Source: Vombatus ursinus
Lineage: Eukaryota; Chordata; Mammalia; Diprotodontia; Vombatidae
Assembly (NCBI RefSeq): GCF_900497805.2
Contig: NW_020954585.1
Span: 46,845,860 to 46,909,859 of the forward strand
DNA: 64,000 bases
Direction of reading: 5' to 3'
Part shown: positions 53,605-64,000 of the stretch, one piece after another
How positions within the stretch are numbered: position 1 is the first letter of the stretch
Layout: each line of letters starts with the position of its first letter
The notes under the pieces: generated by a model
The model's input: the letters and a program-made list of their open reading frames with translations, nothing else
Told to the model about the DNA's origin: nothing
Database searches by the model: none
Position numbers and translations under genes: made by a program

Positions 53605-55330
53605 TCAGTAAACAAATATTAAGCATGTACTGTATGCCAGATACAAAAAGAGGCAAAAGATTGTCCCTGCCCTCAGAGGAGCTCACAGTCTAATGAGGGA
53701 GACAATAAGTGCTTGTGTGTATGTGAAATAGGAAATGAGAGGGAAGGCACTAGATTGAAGAGGGGTTTGGAAAGGCTTTCTATAGAAGATAGGATTTTAG
53801 TTACTATTTAAGAGAAGCCAGTAGGCAGAGATGAGGAGAGAGCATTCAAAGGCATAGAGGATGGCTAGAAAATATTGCCTGGAGATGAGAGGTAGAGTGG
53901 GTTGTTCACGAAATAGTCAGGAGGCCAGTGTCACTGGATCAAAGAGTATGTGTTGGGAAGTGAGAAGACTGGAAAGGTAGGAAGGGGCTAGGTTGTGAAG
54001 GACTTTGAATGCCAGAGGATTTGTATTTGATCCTGAAGGTGATAAGGACCCACTGGAATTTATGGAGTAGGGAGATAACATGGTCAAACCTGTGCTTTAG
54101 GAAAATCACTTTGTTGGCTGATTGGCTGGGAGATGGACGAGAGATGGATTGGAGTAGGGGGAGACTTGAGATAGACCAACTGGCAGTCTATTGCAGTAGT
54201 CCAGGTGTTAGGTGATAAAGACCTACATTGGGGTGGTGGCAGTGTCAGAGGAGAGAAGGGGTCCTATTTGAGAGATGTTGCAAAGATTGACAGACCTTGG
54301 TAACAGCTTGGATATGGGGAGTGAGAGATAGTGAAGAGTCAGGGATGACACCTAGTTGATAAGCCTGAGAGACTGGGAAGATTGTGTTGCTCTCTTCAGT
54401 AAGTAGGGAAGGTTTTTGGGGAAAGATAATGAGTTCTTTTTTGGACATGTTTAAGGTGTCTACTGGACATCCAGTTCATCAGTCTGAAAGGCATTTGGGG
54501 ATGTGAAAGTGCTTAGGGATATGTAGATGTGAGACTTATCAGCAGAGAGAGGGTAATTAAATCCATGACAGTTTGAGATCACCAAGTAGTATAGAGGGAG
54601 AAGAGAAGAGGGCCCAGGAGAGAATCTTGTGGTACACAGGAGGGATTGGATGTGAAACTATGTGGAGATAGAATCAATAGGGGTTTTTTTGTTGTTCAGT
54701 TGTTTTGTTTCAGTTATGTCCAACTCTTACTGGAGTGGTTTGCCATTTCCTTTTCTAGCTCATTTTAAAGATGAGGAAACAGAGTTAAACAGAGTAAAGT
54801 GATTTGCCTGGGGTCACATAGCTCGGAAATGTCTGAGGCCAGATTTGAACTCATAAAGATGAGTTTTCCTGACTCAAGGCCTGGTACTGTATCTACTGCA
54901 CCACCTAGCTGCCCTCGATAGGGTTTGGTAACATTGAGAATTGTGGGATAGAAGATAATACCAAGGTTTAAAAACATGGTGGTGGGATATCCAGTTGGGG
55001 TTGTCTTTGTAAGGGGCTGGAGATGGTAGATCTAGAGCTTTGATTAAAAGTTAGACTAGAGATTTTTTAGGGGTCGTGGTTGAAGGTCTAGGAGAGAATT
55101 AAGTTGTTCAGAGAGGACAGCAAAGACCAGAAACTTGGGTGTCAGGAAGAGGATGAGGATCCTGTGAGGAGAAAGAAAAGGAGTAGCTAGAGAGGTTGGA
55201 GGATCCAAGAATTTATTGTGTTTTTCCACCCAAGAAAAGGAAAGAGTATCCAGAAGTTGAATGTGATCAGCAGTGTCAAATGCTGCAGAGAAGATAGTTC
55301 ATTAACAATCATTCAAGAAACTTTAGGTGG
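53605..55330 (-). mobile_element. L2-type LINE, minus strand, long copy
   Basis: About 1.5 kb of L2 without the nested SINE, from the 3' UTR (AAAGATTGTCCCTGCCCTCA, GAGCTCACAGTCTAATGAGG) through ORF2 up to the reverse-transcriptase start. The minus-strand frame 54245-54448 reads MSKKELIIFPQKPSLL and LGVIPDSSLSLTPHIQAVTK, both standard L2 blocks. The 5' limit falls at the FDTVDHP block (CAGTGTCAAATGCTGCAGAG, 55270-55289). Interrupted by a SINE at 54683-54917. Confidence 0.85.
54683..54917 (-). mobile_element. BovB-tailed SINE (RTESINE-like) in L2
   Basis: On the + strand: TTGTTGTTCAGTTGTTTTGT, CTGGAGTGGTTTGCCATTTC, GGGGTCACATAGCTCGGAAA, AGATTTGAACTCATAAAGAT and the inverse head CTGCACCACCTAGCTGCCC. 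TCAATAGGGG before and TCGATAGGG after it are the probable target duplication. Confidence 0.85.
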
Positions 55331-56310
55331 GTTGGTAGACCCCTGATCAACTTAGTTTCCCCAACCTACTTGATGAAATTACAGGTAATAACATATAAGG
55401 ATTTTCCCCTTGGAGACTTTGAAGTGGCCAGTTTGTACGTTGTGAAGCCTCTTTTGGACTTTGGCTGTGTAAGGGAGTATAAGGAAGTGTTTATGTTTCT
55501 CTATTCCTTTAGGAGGTGTGAAAAAGTTCCTCAATCAACTTGACCTAATTATAGTGCAATTAATCATTGGCTAGCTGTAGGATCAGTCCTGCCATTGTTG
55601 CTTTAAAAAGCAAGAGGAAGCTTTGAGGAGTCAGACATCTCTTGCATTTGAGGAAAGAGGTAGCTAAGGAGAAAGGATCTAGTTCTTGAAAGGCAATTGC
55701 TAGTCACCTTTTTTCCTTTTTGCTTCTTCCAAAGTGCAGGGGGTTGAGCGAGTATTTCTTCCTCCACTTCCCTTCAGCAGTGGTGTTTTGCAGCAAAATA
55801 ACTTGCCTAGGAGGAAATGCTTATCCGGTGGAGAGTAGTCCCAGAGAGACCAGCTATCAATTCCAGTTGAGCAGCTATCAATTCCAGTTGAGCTTTGGAG
55901 AGAAGTAGGCCCAGGGAGCCCAAAAGAGCAACCTGGCTTCTTCACTGCCAGAGGTGTGAGTTGCCTTGGCTGCATGTATTTTCTATGTCTGTTGTGTCTC
56001 TCCGTTAGTGTTCTGTGTGTTCCTGTACTTCTCACTTGTGTGGTGGATATTTGTGGGAAAGTGTTGCCTATGTTTATGACAGTAACGTTGATGTTGACGT
56101 ATGACAATAACTATTAACCTTGATGCTACATGGCTTCAGTAAACCAGTGCGTTGGCTTTGAGCTGATTGTGTCAGCTGGCTGACTATTAAAGGTGGGTTC
56201 TTGGGAGCTGTAGTCTTAAGAGTGTGGACCCAGAGTGAATGCTTCAGACCTGGGTCGTTGTCTACTAGGTGATCCAACCTGCCATTGTGTGTTGAGAGAG
56301 TAACCCAGAG
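55331..56310. other. Unassigned 1-kb block between two L2 copies
   Basis: Not L2, L1 or SINE. A TTTAAAAAGCAAGAGG box near 55602 with GC-poor upstream text and a signal-like TTCAGTAAACC near 56134 gives it a faint LTR-like look, but ends and target repeats are not defined. It holds a perfect 21-bp tandem duplication at 55851-55892. No protein recognised. Confidence 0.3.
55851..55892 (+). repeat. Perfect 2 x 21-bp tandem duplication
   Basis: Two identical 21-bp units starting CAGCTATCAATTCCAG, at 55851-55871 and 55872-55892, with no mismatch. Exact identity implies a recent event or selection. Confidence 0.95.
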
Positions 56311-58195
56311 GGAGCACTGTAAAAATTTTATTAAGAGTTTATCATGTGCAAGAGTGATATAAAAGCAAAAAGGAAATATTCCCAACCTCATGGAGTTCAT
56401 GTAAATATGTAAGTATGAAATAAATACTGGAGTTTTGTTTATTTGTTTTGGTTTTCTGTGTTTTTGTTTTGGGTTTTTGTTTTTTGTTTTTTTTTTTTTT
56501 TGCAGGGAAGGGAAGTACTAGTATTTTATACTTTAGGAGGAATCTAGGTAAGGCTTCACGTAGGAGGCAGTTTGAAGCTGAGCTTCAAAGGAAGCTAGGG
56601 GTTCTAAGAGGAGGGGAAGAGTACATGCAAAGCTTGGAAGACAGCTAGTATAAAGGCATAGAGATGGGAGGTGTAGCATCATATAGGAAGAGCAGCAAGT
56701 AGGTCAGTTTAGCTGGAACAGAGTATGTAAGGGGGAGTAATGGGAAATCAGTCTGGAAAGGTAGCCTGGAACCAAACTGCAACAGATTTGAAATGCCAAA
56801 TAGAGGAAATTGTATTTGATCCTAGGCAGTAGGAAGCCATTGAGGCTTTTTGAGCTGGAGAATAAAATGGTCAGATCTGGGTTTTAGGCATATCAGTTTG
56901 TCAGCAGTGTGGAAGATGAATTGAGGAGGAGAATGATTTAAAGCAGAGGGGTCAATTAGGAGGCTGTTGAAATAATCCAAGTGGGAGATGATGAGGGCCT
57001 CAATTAGGAGCATAGCAGTGTGATTTGAGGAGAAAGGGACAGATGTGAGAGATATTGTAGAGATAAAAATAATAATAGTTGTTCATTGGATATGATGGAT
57101 GAAGGAGAGTCAGTTGATGATGCTGATATTGCAAATCTGTGTGACTGGGAGGATAAGAGTGTTCCTTTCAGAAATAGAGAACTTTGTGAGAGGGGTGAAT
57201 TTTAGGGATAAGATAGTTTGGGACATGTTGAGTTTGGGATGCCTACAGCACATACAGTTTGAAATGTCCAGTAGCATTTGACTATGGAGGACTGGATTTC
57301 AGTAGAGAAAAGAGGACTGTATATCCAGATGTGAGAATCTTTTTACTCAAAATGAGAATTAAATCCATGGAAACTAATGAGGTCACCGAGTGAGAGAATA
57401 TAAAGAGAAAAGAAAATACAGATAGAATCTTGGGGGTATATCCACGTAATACAAAGGAAATTGAAGAGCAGCCAGACAGGAGGAGAAAACCAAGAAAGAG
57501 CAGTGTCACAAAAACCCAGAGAGGAGAGAGTTTCCAGAAGCAGAGGGTGGTCAATAATGTTAAATTCTACATACTGATCAAGAAGAATGAGTACTAAGAA
57601 AAGGCCATTGGATCTGGTAATTAAAAGATCATAGGTAAATTTGGAGAGAGTGGTTTCCTTGGAGTGAGGATGTTGGAAGCCATATTGCAAGGGGTGGAAA
57701 AGTGGAGACAACCAGTGTAGGCAGCTTTTTCTGAGAGGGTTGGCTATGAAAGGAAGACGAGGACAATAGGGTTTTTTTTTCAGGATGGAATAAATAACTT
57801 AAGACAATAGTGTTTTTTAAGGATGAAAGAGACCTGGTTATATTTGTAGGCAACAGGGAAGACCAGTGGATTTGGAGAGAATGAAGATTAGAGAAAGGAA
57901 ATGATTTTGGGGGCAGTCTGCAGGAGGAGATGGGATTAAGTGTATGTGTAGAAGTGTTGGTTCTGATGAGAAATGCTACCTCTTTGTTGGTGACTGGAAT
58001 AAAGAAGAAGAGAGTGGGAGATAATGTCAAGGGTTTTTGTGATGTGACCCTTAGGCAGGCTTATGAGAATACCTTCTCTTTTTCTTAATAAATATGAGTT
58101 GAGGTGCTCCACTGAGAAGGTGGGGGCATGAGGGCCTGTGGGAAGTTTGAGGAGTGAAGAAAGGTTTGGAGTAGGCTTTGTGGGGAACACAATTG
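56310..58195 (-). mobile_element. L2-type LINE, minus strand, longest copy (1.9 kb)
   Basis: Extends from the 3' UTR (TTAAGAGTTTATCATGTGCA, ACCTCATGGAGTTCATGTAA) through ORF2 reverse transcriptase into the 5' half of the RT. Minus-strand pieces: EALIISHLDYFNSLLID, NIIDHPLLLETLSSLGF and SLGDLISFHGFNSHF correspond to L2 RT blocks. An upstream linker lies in the frame at 57629-58030. A GT/T-rich expansion (about 56430-56505) lies in the 3' UTR. Several breaks; not functional. Confidence 0.85.
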
Positions 58196-58202
58196 AGAGT
58201 CT

Positions 58203-58725
58203 TTTGTTGTTCAGTCATTCAGTTGTGTCTGACTATTTGTGACCCCATGGACCATAGCATGCTAGGCCCTTCTATCCTCTACTATCTCTTGAAGTGAGAG
58301 ATAGTAGAGTTAGAGAGATAGAGATAAGAGAGATAGAGATAAGTCTATCCAAGTTTTATATTCATTGTTTCCATGACACTGCCTATCCATCTCATTCTCT
58401 GCCATTCCCTTCTCTTTTTGCCTTAAATCTTTTTCAACATCAGGGTCTTTTCCAGTGAGTCCTGTCTTCCCATTACATAGCCAAAGTATTTAAACTTCAC
58501 CTTCAGTATTTGACTCTCCACTGAGAGCCTGAATTAATTTCCTGAAGTATTGACTGATTTTATCTCCTTGCTGTCCAAGGGACTCTCAAAAGTCTTCTCC
58601 AGCATCACAATTCAAAAGTGTAGCTTCTGTAGCACTCAGCTTTTCTTATAGTCCTACCCTCACAGCTGTACGTTGCTACTGGAAAAACCATAGCTTTGAC
58701 TGTATGGACTAGTCTTTAGGGAAGA
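58203..58725 (-). mobile_element. BovB (RTE-clade) LINE 3' part, minus strand
   Basis: On the + strand it starts with the inverse BovB terminus TTGTTGTTCAGTCATTCAGT, GTGTCTGACTATTTGTGACC, CCATGGACC, with a GAGAGATAGTAGAG-type expansion near 58290-58345. It goes on with AACATCAGGGTCTTTTCCAG, TCTCAAAAGTCTTCTCCAGC, CTGGAAAAACCATAGCTTTG, all recognised blocks of BovB ORF2 end. 5' truncated. Its terminal 50 bases match the tails of the SINEs at 18.0, 21.9, 32.6 and 54.7 kb. Confidence 0.85.
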
Positions 58726-59495
58726 GTAAAAAAGATTGTGCCCTGTGGCTGTGAGCCCAGTTGAGCTTAGGTAATATAAATTTGTAATGGACCTGGTTAG
58801 CACTGTTTGCATGATTTAGGAGTGGTAGAACACACTTAATACAACTTAATTTCAGGAAGCAAGAGAGTGTTAACAACTGGTAGGATCAGGAAAGGCCTCA
58901 TATTGTAGAAGGAGTCTTGAAAGAAGCTAGGGATTCTAAAAGGTTCAGCTTCTCTCTCTCTCTCTCTCTCTCTTTCTTTCTCACATTCACATAAAATTGT
59001 AGACAAAGAGCTGATGCAGCACTAATGGAAGACTACCATCACCCATGAAGCAGAGCAGTGGGGTTCTCTAGACTATGGAAATGAGGATATTTATCTGAGT
59101 TACCTGAAGAGTAATGAAGGACAGAGACCCAGGAAAATTAACTCCAACTTTGCCGTACCAAGCAAGTATATGGGGAAGAGAGCTGTCCTAGGCTTTAGGT
59201 TATGTCCTGGGAGCTGGAACCATTACATTCAGACCTGTTTTCACAATTTATATAAATAAGGTTATGCACCATGCAATTGTATTAGGTAAAATTAATTTGA
59301 TTTCCTGGCTTTTTGCAATGATAGCAGTCCAGGAAGAGAAAAATTAGGTGGTGAGGATTATTTTGGAGGTGCAGATTAGCACATTGGGATAGTGATCAGG
59401 AGGAGGGAAGAGCTAAGGAATTCAAGAGTGAATAAATCATTAAAATTAGTTCTACCACTCCTATAGGATCAAGACTGAGTATTTTTGAAATGGTT
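58726..59495. other. RADIL intron 2, mostly unassigned
   Basis: A CT microsatellite at 58948-58982; otherwise no recognised element and no exon. Confidence 0.4.
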
Positions 59496-59499
59496 TGGA

Positions 59500-59715
59500 A
59501 TGGTGTTGAGAAGAGTACATTGCTAATGTGGTGGCATCAAAAGACCTAAGTTTGAATGGCTGTAATACTACCTAAATGGCTTTGGACATATAACTTATGA
59601 GCCTTAGTTTCCTCATCAATAAAATGTTGATAATAATACTTGCACTACCTAATTCAAAGGGTTTGGTGACAAGAATTATCAGCCTTTAAACTCTTACATA
59701 AATTCGAGTTATTTA
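59500..59715 (+). mobile_element. MIR-type SINE
   Basis: AAGACCTAAGTTTGAATGGC, CTTATGAGCCTTAGTTTCCT, CATCAATAAAATGTTGATAA and the 3' end TCAGCCTTTAAACTCTTACA. Confidence 0.6.
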
Positions 59716-60735
59716 AAAATAAGAATGAACTGAGTAAACATTAATAACAGGCTTGCTGTGAACTTCATTTACACCCATAGTTACTTGAGCAAGAGCCTAA
59801 CTGAACAAAATTATAAGTAGAGAAAAATTTCTCTCAATTAAGTAAGGCATTTGTAGTAATGCTTTTTACTAGCTTCCTAGACACTTATCCTGACAGTGCT
59901 GTTGTCAGTCAATCTTCATAGTTCTGTATAGTCATGTTGTGAGGGTATACAAGTCTTAAAATGATTTGGCAAAAATCACACAGTACACAGCTTAGAATTC
60001 TCTTTCCCATAACCACAGCCCAAGAGCTGGCCAATAAAAGCATTCTAACAGGTGACTTAGGTAAGCCAGGGAAAATGGAAGTCAGTGGAAGTCTTGGTTC
60101 TGGAATCTCTCTCAACTCTGACACGTTCGTTTTGCAGGAGTTATGAAAGAAAATGTCTTCCTATTAAGAACTATTACTTTTACCCTATGGATGAATTTTT
60201 AGAGTGAATTTTGAGTCTTTAATGTGCAGGCCATTTTTTCTTATTTCCCCTGAAGATTTTTTCTGCAGATTCTTCATTCTGACCTTTTTCTTTGAATTTT
60301 AGAGACCCAGGTTGCCAATAGTCTGCTTTAGAGTGAACACACAGCTGGAACTTGTTTCAGTCTTCCCCGAAAGATGAATAGTTATAAACTGACATATTAA
60401 GAGGGGGCTGTTCACAGTGTTGTGATAAGGGCAACCGTTATTAATATACCATCTGTGGGGGTGGCTGGGAGTTAAAAGGCAGAGAATAGGGAGTGGCATG
60501 TACCATTGCTTGTCAAGAACTTAAGACAGGGCAATGTGAATTATATCATAAGAAATTCTTGGGAGATAGGTTTCTGGGGAAGGAGGGCAGTGTATCTTAT
60601 GGTTGTGTGGGAGATCAGATTTTGAGTCCCATCAAATACTGAGGCATACATTAACTCAGAGAAAAAAAGTCCAATGTGATGTGTTTTGGTAGTCCTCATC
60701 TACCAGTGATTTACAAAGGAGTGATTTCTCCATCT
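59716..60735. other. RADIL intron 2, unassigned
   Basis: 1 kb without recognised repeat or exon. Confidence 0.35.
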
Positions 60736-60739
60736 CAGA

Positions 60740-61250
60740 AGTGACTTGTCAACAAGCACTTATTTTGTGCCAGGCATGTTGCTAGATGTTGGAGATACAA
60801 AATACAAAAAATAATAAGATTGGCTTGGCCCTCAAGAGATTTACATTTTACTAAGGAATATGACTTGTTCACAGATAAGTAATTGTTGGCTATATACAAA
60901 ATAAATTCAAAGCAATTTCAGGGCAGAGGTGGGATAATAACAACTGAGAGAATCCTGAAAGATTTCTTGAAGAAGCTTGTCTACCTGAGATAAACCCTGA
61001 AGGACAGTAGGAGTTCCAAGAGTCAGGGATGAGGAGGGAGAGCATTCCAGGCACAGGGGGAATAGCCTGTGCAAAGGCATGGAGACAGGAGATGAAGCTT
61101 CATGTATGGAAAAGATTGAGTTAGCTGGTCTGAATGCAGAGTGCGTGTGAGAGAGAAGCAAATGGAAGTCAGGCAGGAGAGGGAAGATCAGGGCGTGTTT
61201 ATAGGCATCAGGGAAGGATAAATGGATAAAAAGAGGTTGAAAATTAGGGG
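60740..61250 (-). mobile_element. L2 3' UTR, minus strand
   Basis: CAACAAGCACTTATTTTGTG, CCAGGCATGTTGCTAGATGT, TCAAGAGATTTACATTTTAC, GGGAGAGCATTCCAGGCACA and AGCCTGTGCAAAGGCATGGA. Confidence 0.75.
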
Positions 61251-61329
61251 GAAGTAGACTTAGACAAACATAGACATGTATCTTTCCTTATGTATCTCAA
61301 TAAGCTCACAGTGGATATTTGACCTGAAT

Positions 61330-63475
61330 ATTGAAGATTATGTCATTTTCAAAAATTAGAAAAAAACATCAGGTACCTTTCACAGCCATGATTGGGGGAA
61401 AACACTTAACTAAGTAAGGGATGGAGGCAATCGTAAAAGATAAAATAGTTTCAGTTACATGAAATTGAAAAACTTTAGCACAAACAAAATCAATGCAGGT
61501 AGAATAAGAAGGGAAACTGTCAATAAGGGAAAATAAAATTTTGCATCAGATGTCTCCGAAGGTTGTTTGTTATCCAAGGTATGTTGGGAATTAACACAAG
61601 TATATAAGATCAAGAATCCTTCCTCAAAGGAATGTTAACCAGGTCCACTACAGATTTATAGTATCTAATTGCCCTCACTGCAACAAAGCAATTCTTTTAC
61701 TTCTCCCTAATTGATTCTCCATCAGGCTCTCATTATCCCTTACCCTCTTCTCATCTGAGGTCCTCCCCTCATTCTTTACTCAAAAGATCAAGGCATTTGA
61801 CTTAGACTCCCTCCTCATTTCACAGCTCATTGACATGACATCATCTTTCATTATATTTACTCTGTTAATTCAGTCTGAAAGGGTGGTTCCTTCTTCTTGC
61901 CAAGATTAACTCTCTACAAATACTATTTATCGCATTCTCTCCAGTCTTCTCCAGCAAATTGCCTCATCTCTTGATAATCTTTGGTCTCTTCCTTTCTGCT
62001 GGTGCCTTTCTTGCTGCCTTGAAACACACCCAAGGCTTTCTCCTGCTAGAAATCATTAATTGTTATTAAATTGTTAAATCTTTAATTAATCTATTAATTG
62101 TCATATCTGATGTATTTCTCAGTTTTTATCTTTTGAGACCTTTCTGCAACATTTACCACAGTTTATCACTTTCTTCTCCTCCTAGATGCTCTCTTCCCTC
62201 TGGGTTTTCATGACACTGGTTCCCCCCTTACCTGTCTGATTTGTTCATCATCCAAGTCACCCCCACTAACTGTGGGTAAACCTCAAGACTCCATCTTAGG
62301 CACCCTTCTCTTTTCTCTATACTCTCACTTTGTGACCTTATCAACTTCCATAGATTTGTTGCAGTCTCTTTGCCAAAGACTCTCTAAATCTGTATATTCA
62401 ACCTTAGTCTCTCTTAGCTTCAGCTCTATATCACCAACTAAATGCCTGTTGGAAATTCCTATTTCAGTGTCCCGCAGACATCTCAAGCTCACCATGTCCA
62501 AAATAGAATTTGTTGTTTTTCCTCCTAAACCTACTCTTGTGAATTTCCCTATTACTGTTAAGGGTACTACCTTCATTCCAACACTCAGGTCTGCAGCCTT
62601 GGTGTCATCATCATTCCTTGTTCTCTTTTCACCTCACATATCAAACTGGCTGCCAGATCTCATCCTTTGTGTCTCCATAATGTTTCTTCTATACATCCTT
62701 TCCTTGTCACTCAAATAGCTACCACCCTAGTTCAGGCCCTTATCACTTGTCACTTGGACTACTGCAGTTGCCTCCTTTTTGGTCTTCCTGTCTCAGACCT
62801 TCCCATTCCAATCTGTCTTTCACGCAGTGATTTCACACAGCCTAAGTGATTTTCTTGAAAGGCAGATCTGACTGTCACAACCTCCATTGACCCCCCAATA
62901 AAATCTAGTGGTTCCCTATTACCTCAGAGATCAAATAGAAAGTCTTTTCTTTGGCATTTCCATTTCTTCATAACATGACTGCTTTCTATCTTTCCAGTCT
63001 TTTTACACATTACTCTTCTCCCTACATACTGCCTTTTTGCTTTTCTGCACATATGACACTATCTGCCATCTTGGTGCCTTGGTACTGGCTGTCCCCCACA
63101 TCTGGAATGTACTCCTTCCTCTTGGTAACCCCAGTTCTTAGTGTAGTGCTTGACATAAAATGTGGGCCAATTACAGTAAGTAGTCAAAAGTTATGAACAA
63201 ATAGTTCTTGAAAAAAGCTATTAATGCTTTGAAAGGTTTTTTAAGATCCCTAATAGTAAGACAAATATAAATGAAAATGATTCCAGTTTCCTTGTACACA
63301 TAGTATATTGCCAAAGGTGACAAAAGATGGAAATGATCACTGTTAGAGGGGCTGCAGAAAGATAGGCACACTGGTATACTGTGGGTGAAGCAGTGAACTA
63401 GTCCAGCTGTTCTAGAGAGCAATTTGGAATTATGCCCAAAAAGTGTCTAAAATGTCTCAAGACATTTTGATGTAG
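61330..63475 (+). mobile_element. L1 LINE split by an L2
   Basis: First part 61330-61621 matches the ORF2 end region (CAGGTACCTTTCACAGCCAT, AAGGGATGGAGGCAATCGTA, GAAATTGAAAAACTTTAGCA). The second, 63166-63475, continues with TAGTCAAAAGTTATGAACAA, AATTTGGAATTATGCCCAAA. Aligned with the L1 at 25.5-27.1 kb, text runs on without loss across the junction (there: ACTATTCCCCAATAATAAGT). So the 1.5-kb block between is an insertion into L1. Confidence 0.8.
61622..63165 (+). mobile_element. L2-type LINE inserted into L1
   Basis: Plus-strand L2 of about 1.54 kb with degraded reverse transcriptase: SRRHLKLTMSKIEFVVFPPK (the HLKLNMSKTELIIFPPKP block), VQALITCHLDYCSCLLFGLP (RT thumb region) and further to the 3' end (GCTGTCCCCCACATCTGGAA, TAGTGTAGTGCTTGACATAA). 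The 5' end begins in the upstream ORF2 region. Not functional. Confidence 0.8.
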
Positions 63476-63544
63476 AGATCACACTGTTAGATGTATTACC
63501 CTAAGGAGGTGATGAAGAGCAAAGTTGAAATAGAGACTTAAGGG

Positions 63545-63770
63545 TGGCATAAAGGAAAGGGGGCTGGTCTTGGAATAAGGAGCCCTGGATTTGAATCCCT
63601 CTTCACATGCCTACTACCTATGTTACTATGAGCACATCACTGAATCTTTTAGAGCTTCAGTTTCCTCATCTGTGAAACGGGGATATTATTATTACATGGT
63701 TTTTGTAAGGAAAGTGCTTTGCAGACTTTCAAGTGGTATGTAAATGTAAGTAGCCATAGTGTTACAGTGT
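63545..63770 (+). mobile_element. MIR-type SINE
   Basis: CTGGATTTGAATCCCTCTTC B-box region, TTAGAGCTTCAGTTTCCTCA, CTGTGAAACGGGGATATTAT and the 3' part GAAAGTGCTTTGCAGACTTT. Confidence 0.7.
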
Positions 63771-64000
63771 CAGTTATTTCTTTTCTGAATCTGCTCTTCG
63801 AGGCCCTCTGTAGTATTATCCTGACCCTAATCTTTTCAGCTCCATACTACCAATAACAATTAAATCGCATGAATCTCTTTTTGAGAATCAATAACAGGTT
63901 TTTTACATTTGCAGAGGAGTAATATTTCTAAACTATATCATAGTATTGAAAGAGGCTTGCAAGTTGTAAGCTTGTAAATACATTAAAGGCAGACACTTTT
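63771..64000. other. RADIL intron 2, window end
   Basis: No exon or repeat recognised. Confidence 0.35.

Noticed and set aside
56822-58190. Minus-strand open frames up to 135 residues as host genes
   Set aside because: They are pieces of L2 reverse transcriptase and linker in a decayed LINE.
62272-62718. 148-residue plus-strand open frame as a gene
   Set aside because: It contains L2 RT blocks (HLKLTMSKIEFVVFPPK) and lies inside an L2 nested in an L1.
1-64000. CRISPR arrays, bacterial operons, rRNA or tRNA genes
   Set aside because: Spliced genes, SINEs, LINEs and CpG depletion show this is vertebrate nuclear DNA; no such features were seen.
41558-64000. Further RADIL exons in the rest of the window
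   Set aside because: I looked for splice-flanked frames that continue the protein after TITAG and saw none. The open frames are repeat-derived or short and featureless. A very short exon could still be missed.

Overview
This window is vertebrate nuclear DNA, almost certainly from a marsupial and probably an Australian-type (australidelphian) one. The basis is the repeat content: tRNA-headed SINEs of the WSINE1 kind, MIR/Mar1-type CORE-SINEs, SINEs with a BovB (RTE) tail, marsupial-type L1 3' ends, and very abundant L2 and CR1/L3 LINE remnants. Protein-coding sequence is under 2% of the window. Family names are recalled, not looked up, and species is not determined.

Two host genes are supported, both on the + strand. 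(1) The last two coding exons of MMD2 (PAQR10) lie at 2381-2450 and 6013-6216. They join in frame, end in a stop codon, and are followed by a probable 3' UTR to about 7.9 kb. The earlier MMD2 exons lie before base 1. (2) The first coding exon of RADIL (exon region 40962-41557, ATG at 41023) encodes the N-terminus and nearly all of the Ras-associating domain. Its likely promoter is a CpG island at about 33.18-33.97 kb, roughly 7 kb upstream. The intron after this exon runs past the end of the window (at least 22.4 kb). MMD2 and RADIL are also neighbours on the same strand in human 7p22.1, so the layout is conserved synteny.

Layout: 1-6.2 kb, MMD2 3' introns and exons, with a solo LTR, a hAT-type MITE, L2 and SINE copies, and a 632-bp pyrimidine microsatellite that stops 116 bp before the last exon. 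6.2-7.9 kb, MMD2 3' UTR. 7.9-33.2 kb, intergenic, filled with MIR-like SINEs, L2 pieces, hAT MITEs and one L1 nested in L2, plus an orphan polyadenylation signal pair near 20.4 kb. 33.2-34.0 kb, CpG island with a near-perfect CTCF core. 34-41 kb, RADIL first intron. 41.0-41.6 kb, RADIL coding exon. 41.6-64 kb, RADIL intron with nested L1, L2, CR1, an internally deleted Tigger1-like transposon and a BovB fragment.

No new gene system was found. The best leads are the Tigger1-like element, reciprocal nesting of L1 and L2, the CTCF core in the RADIL island, the pyrimidine tract next to the MMD2 terminal splice site, and a family of four hAT MITEs with recognisable 8-bp target duplications.
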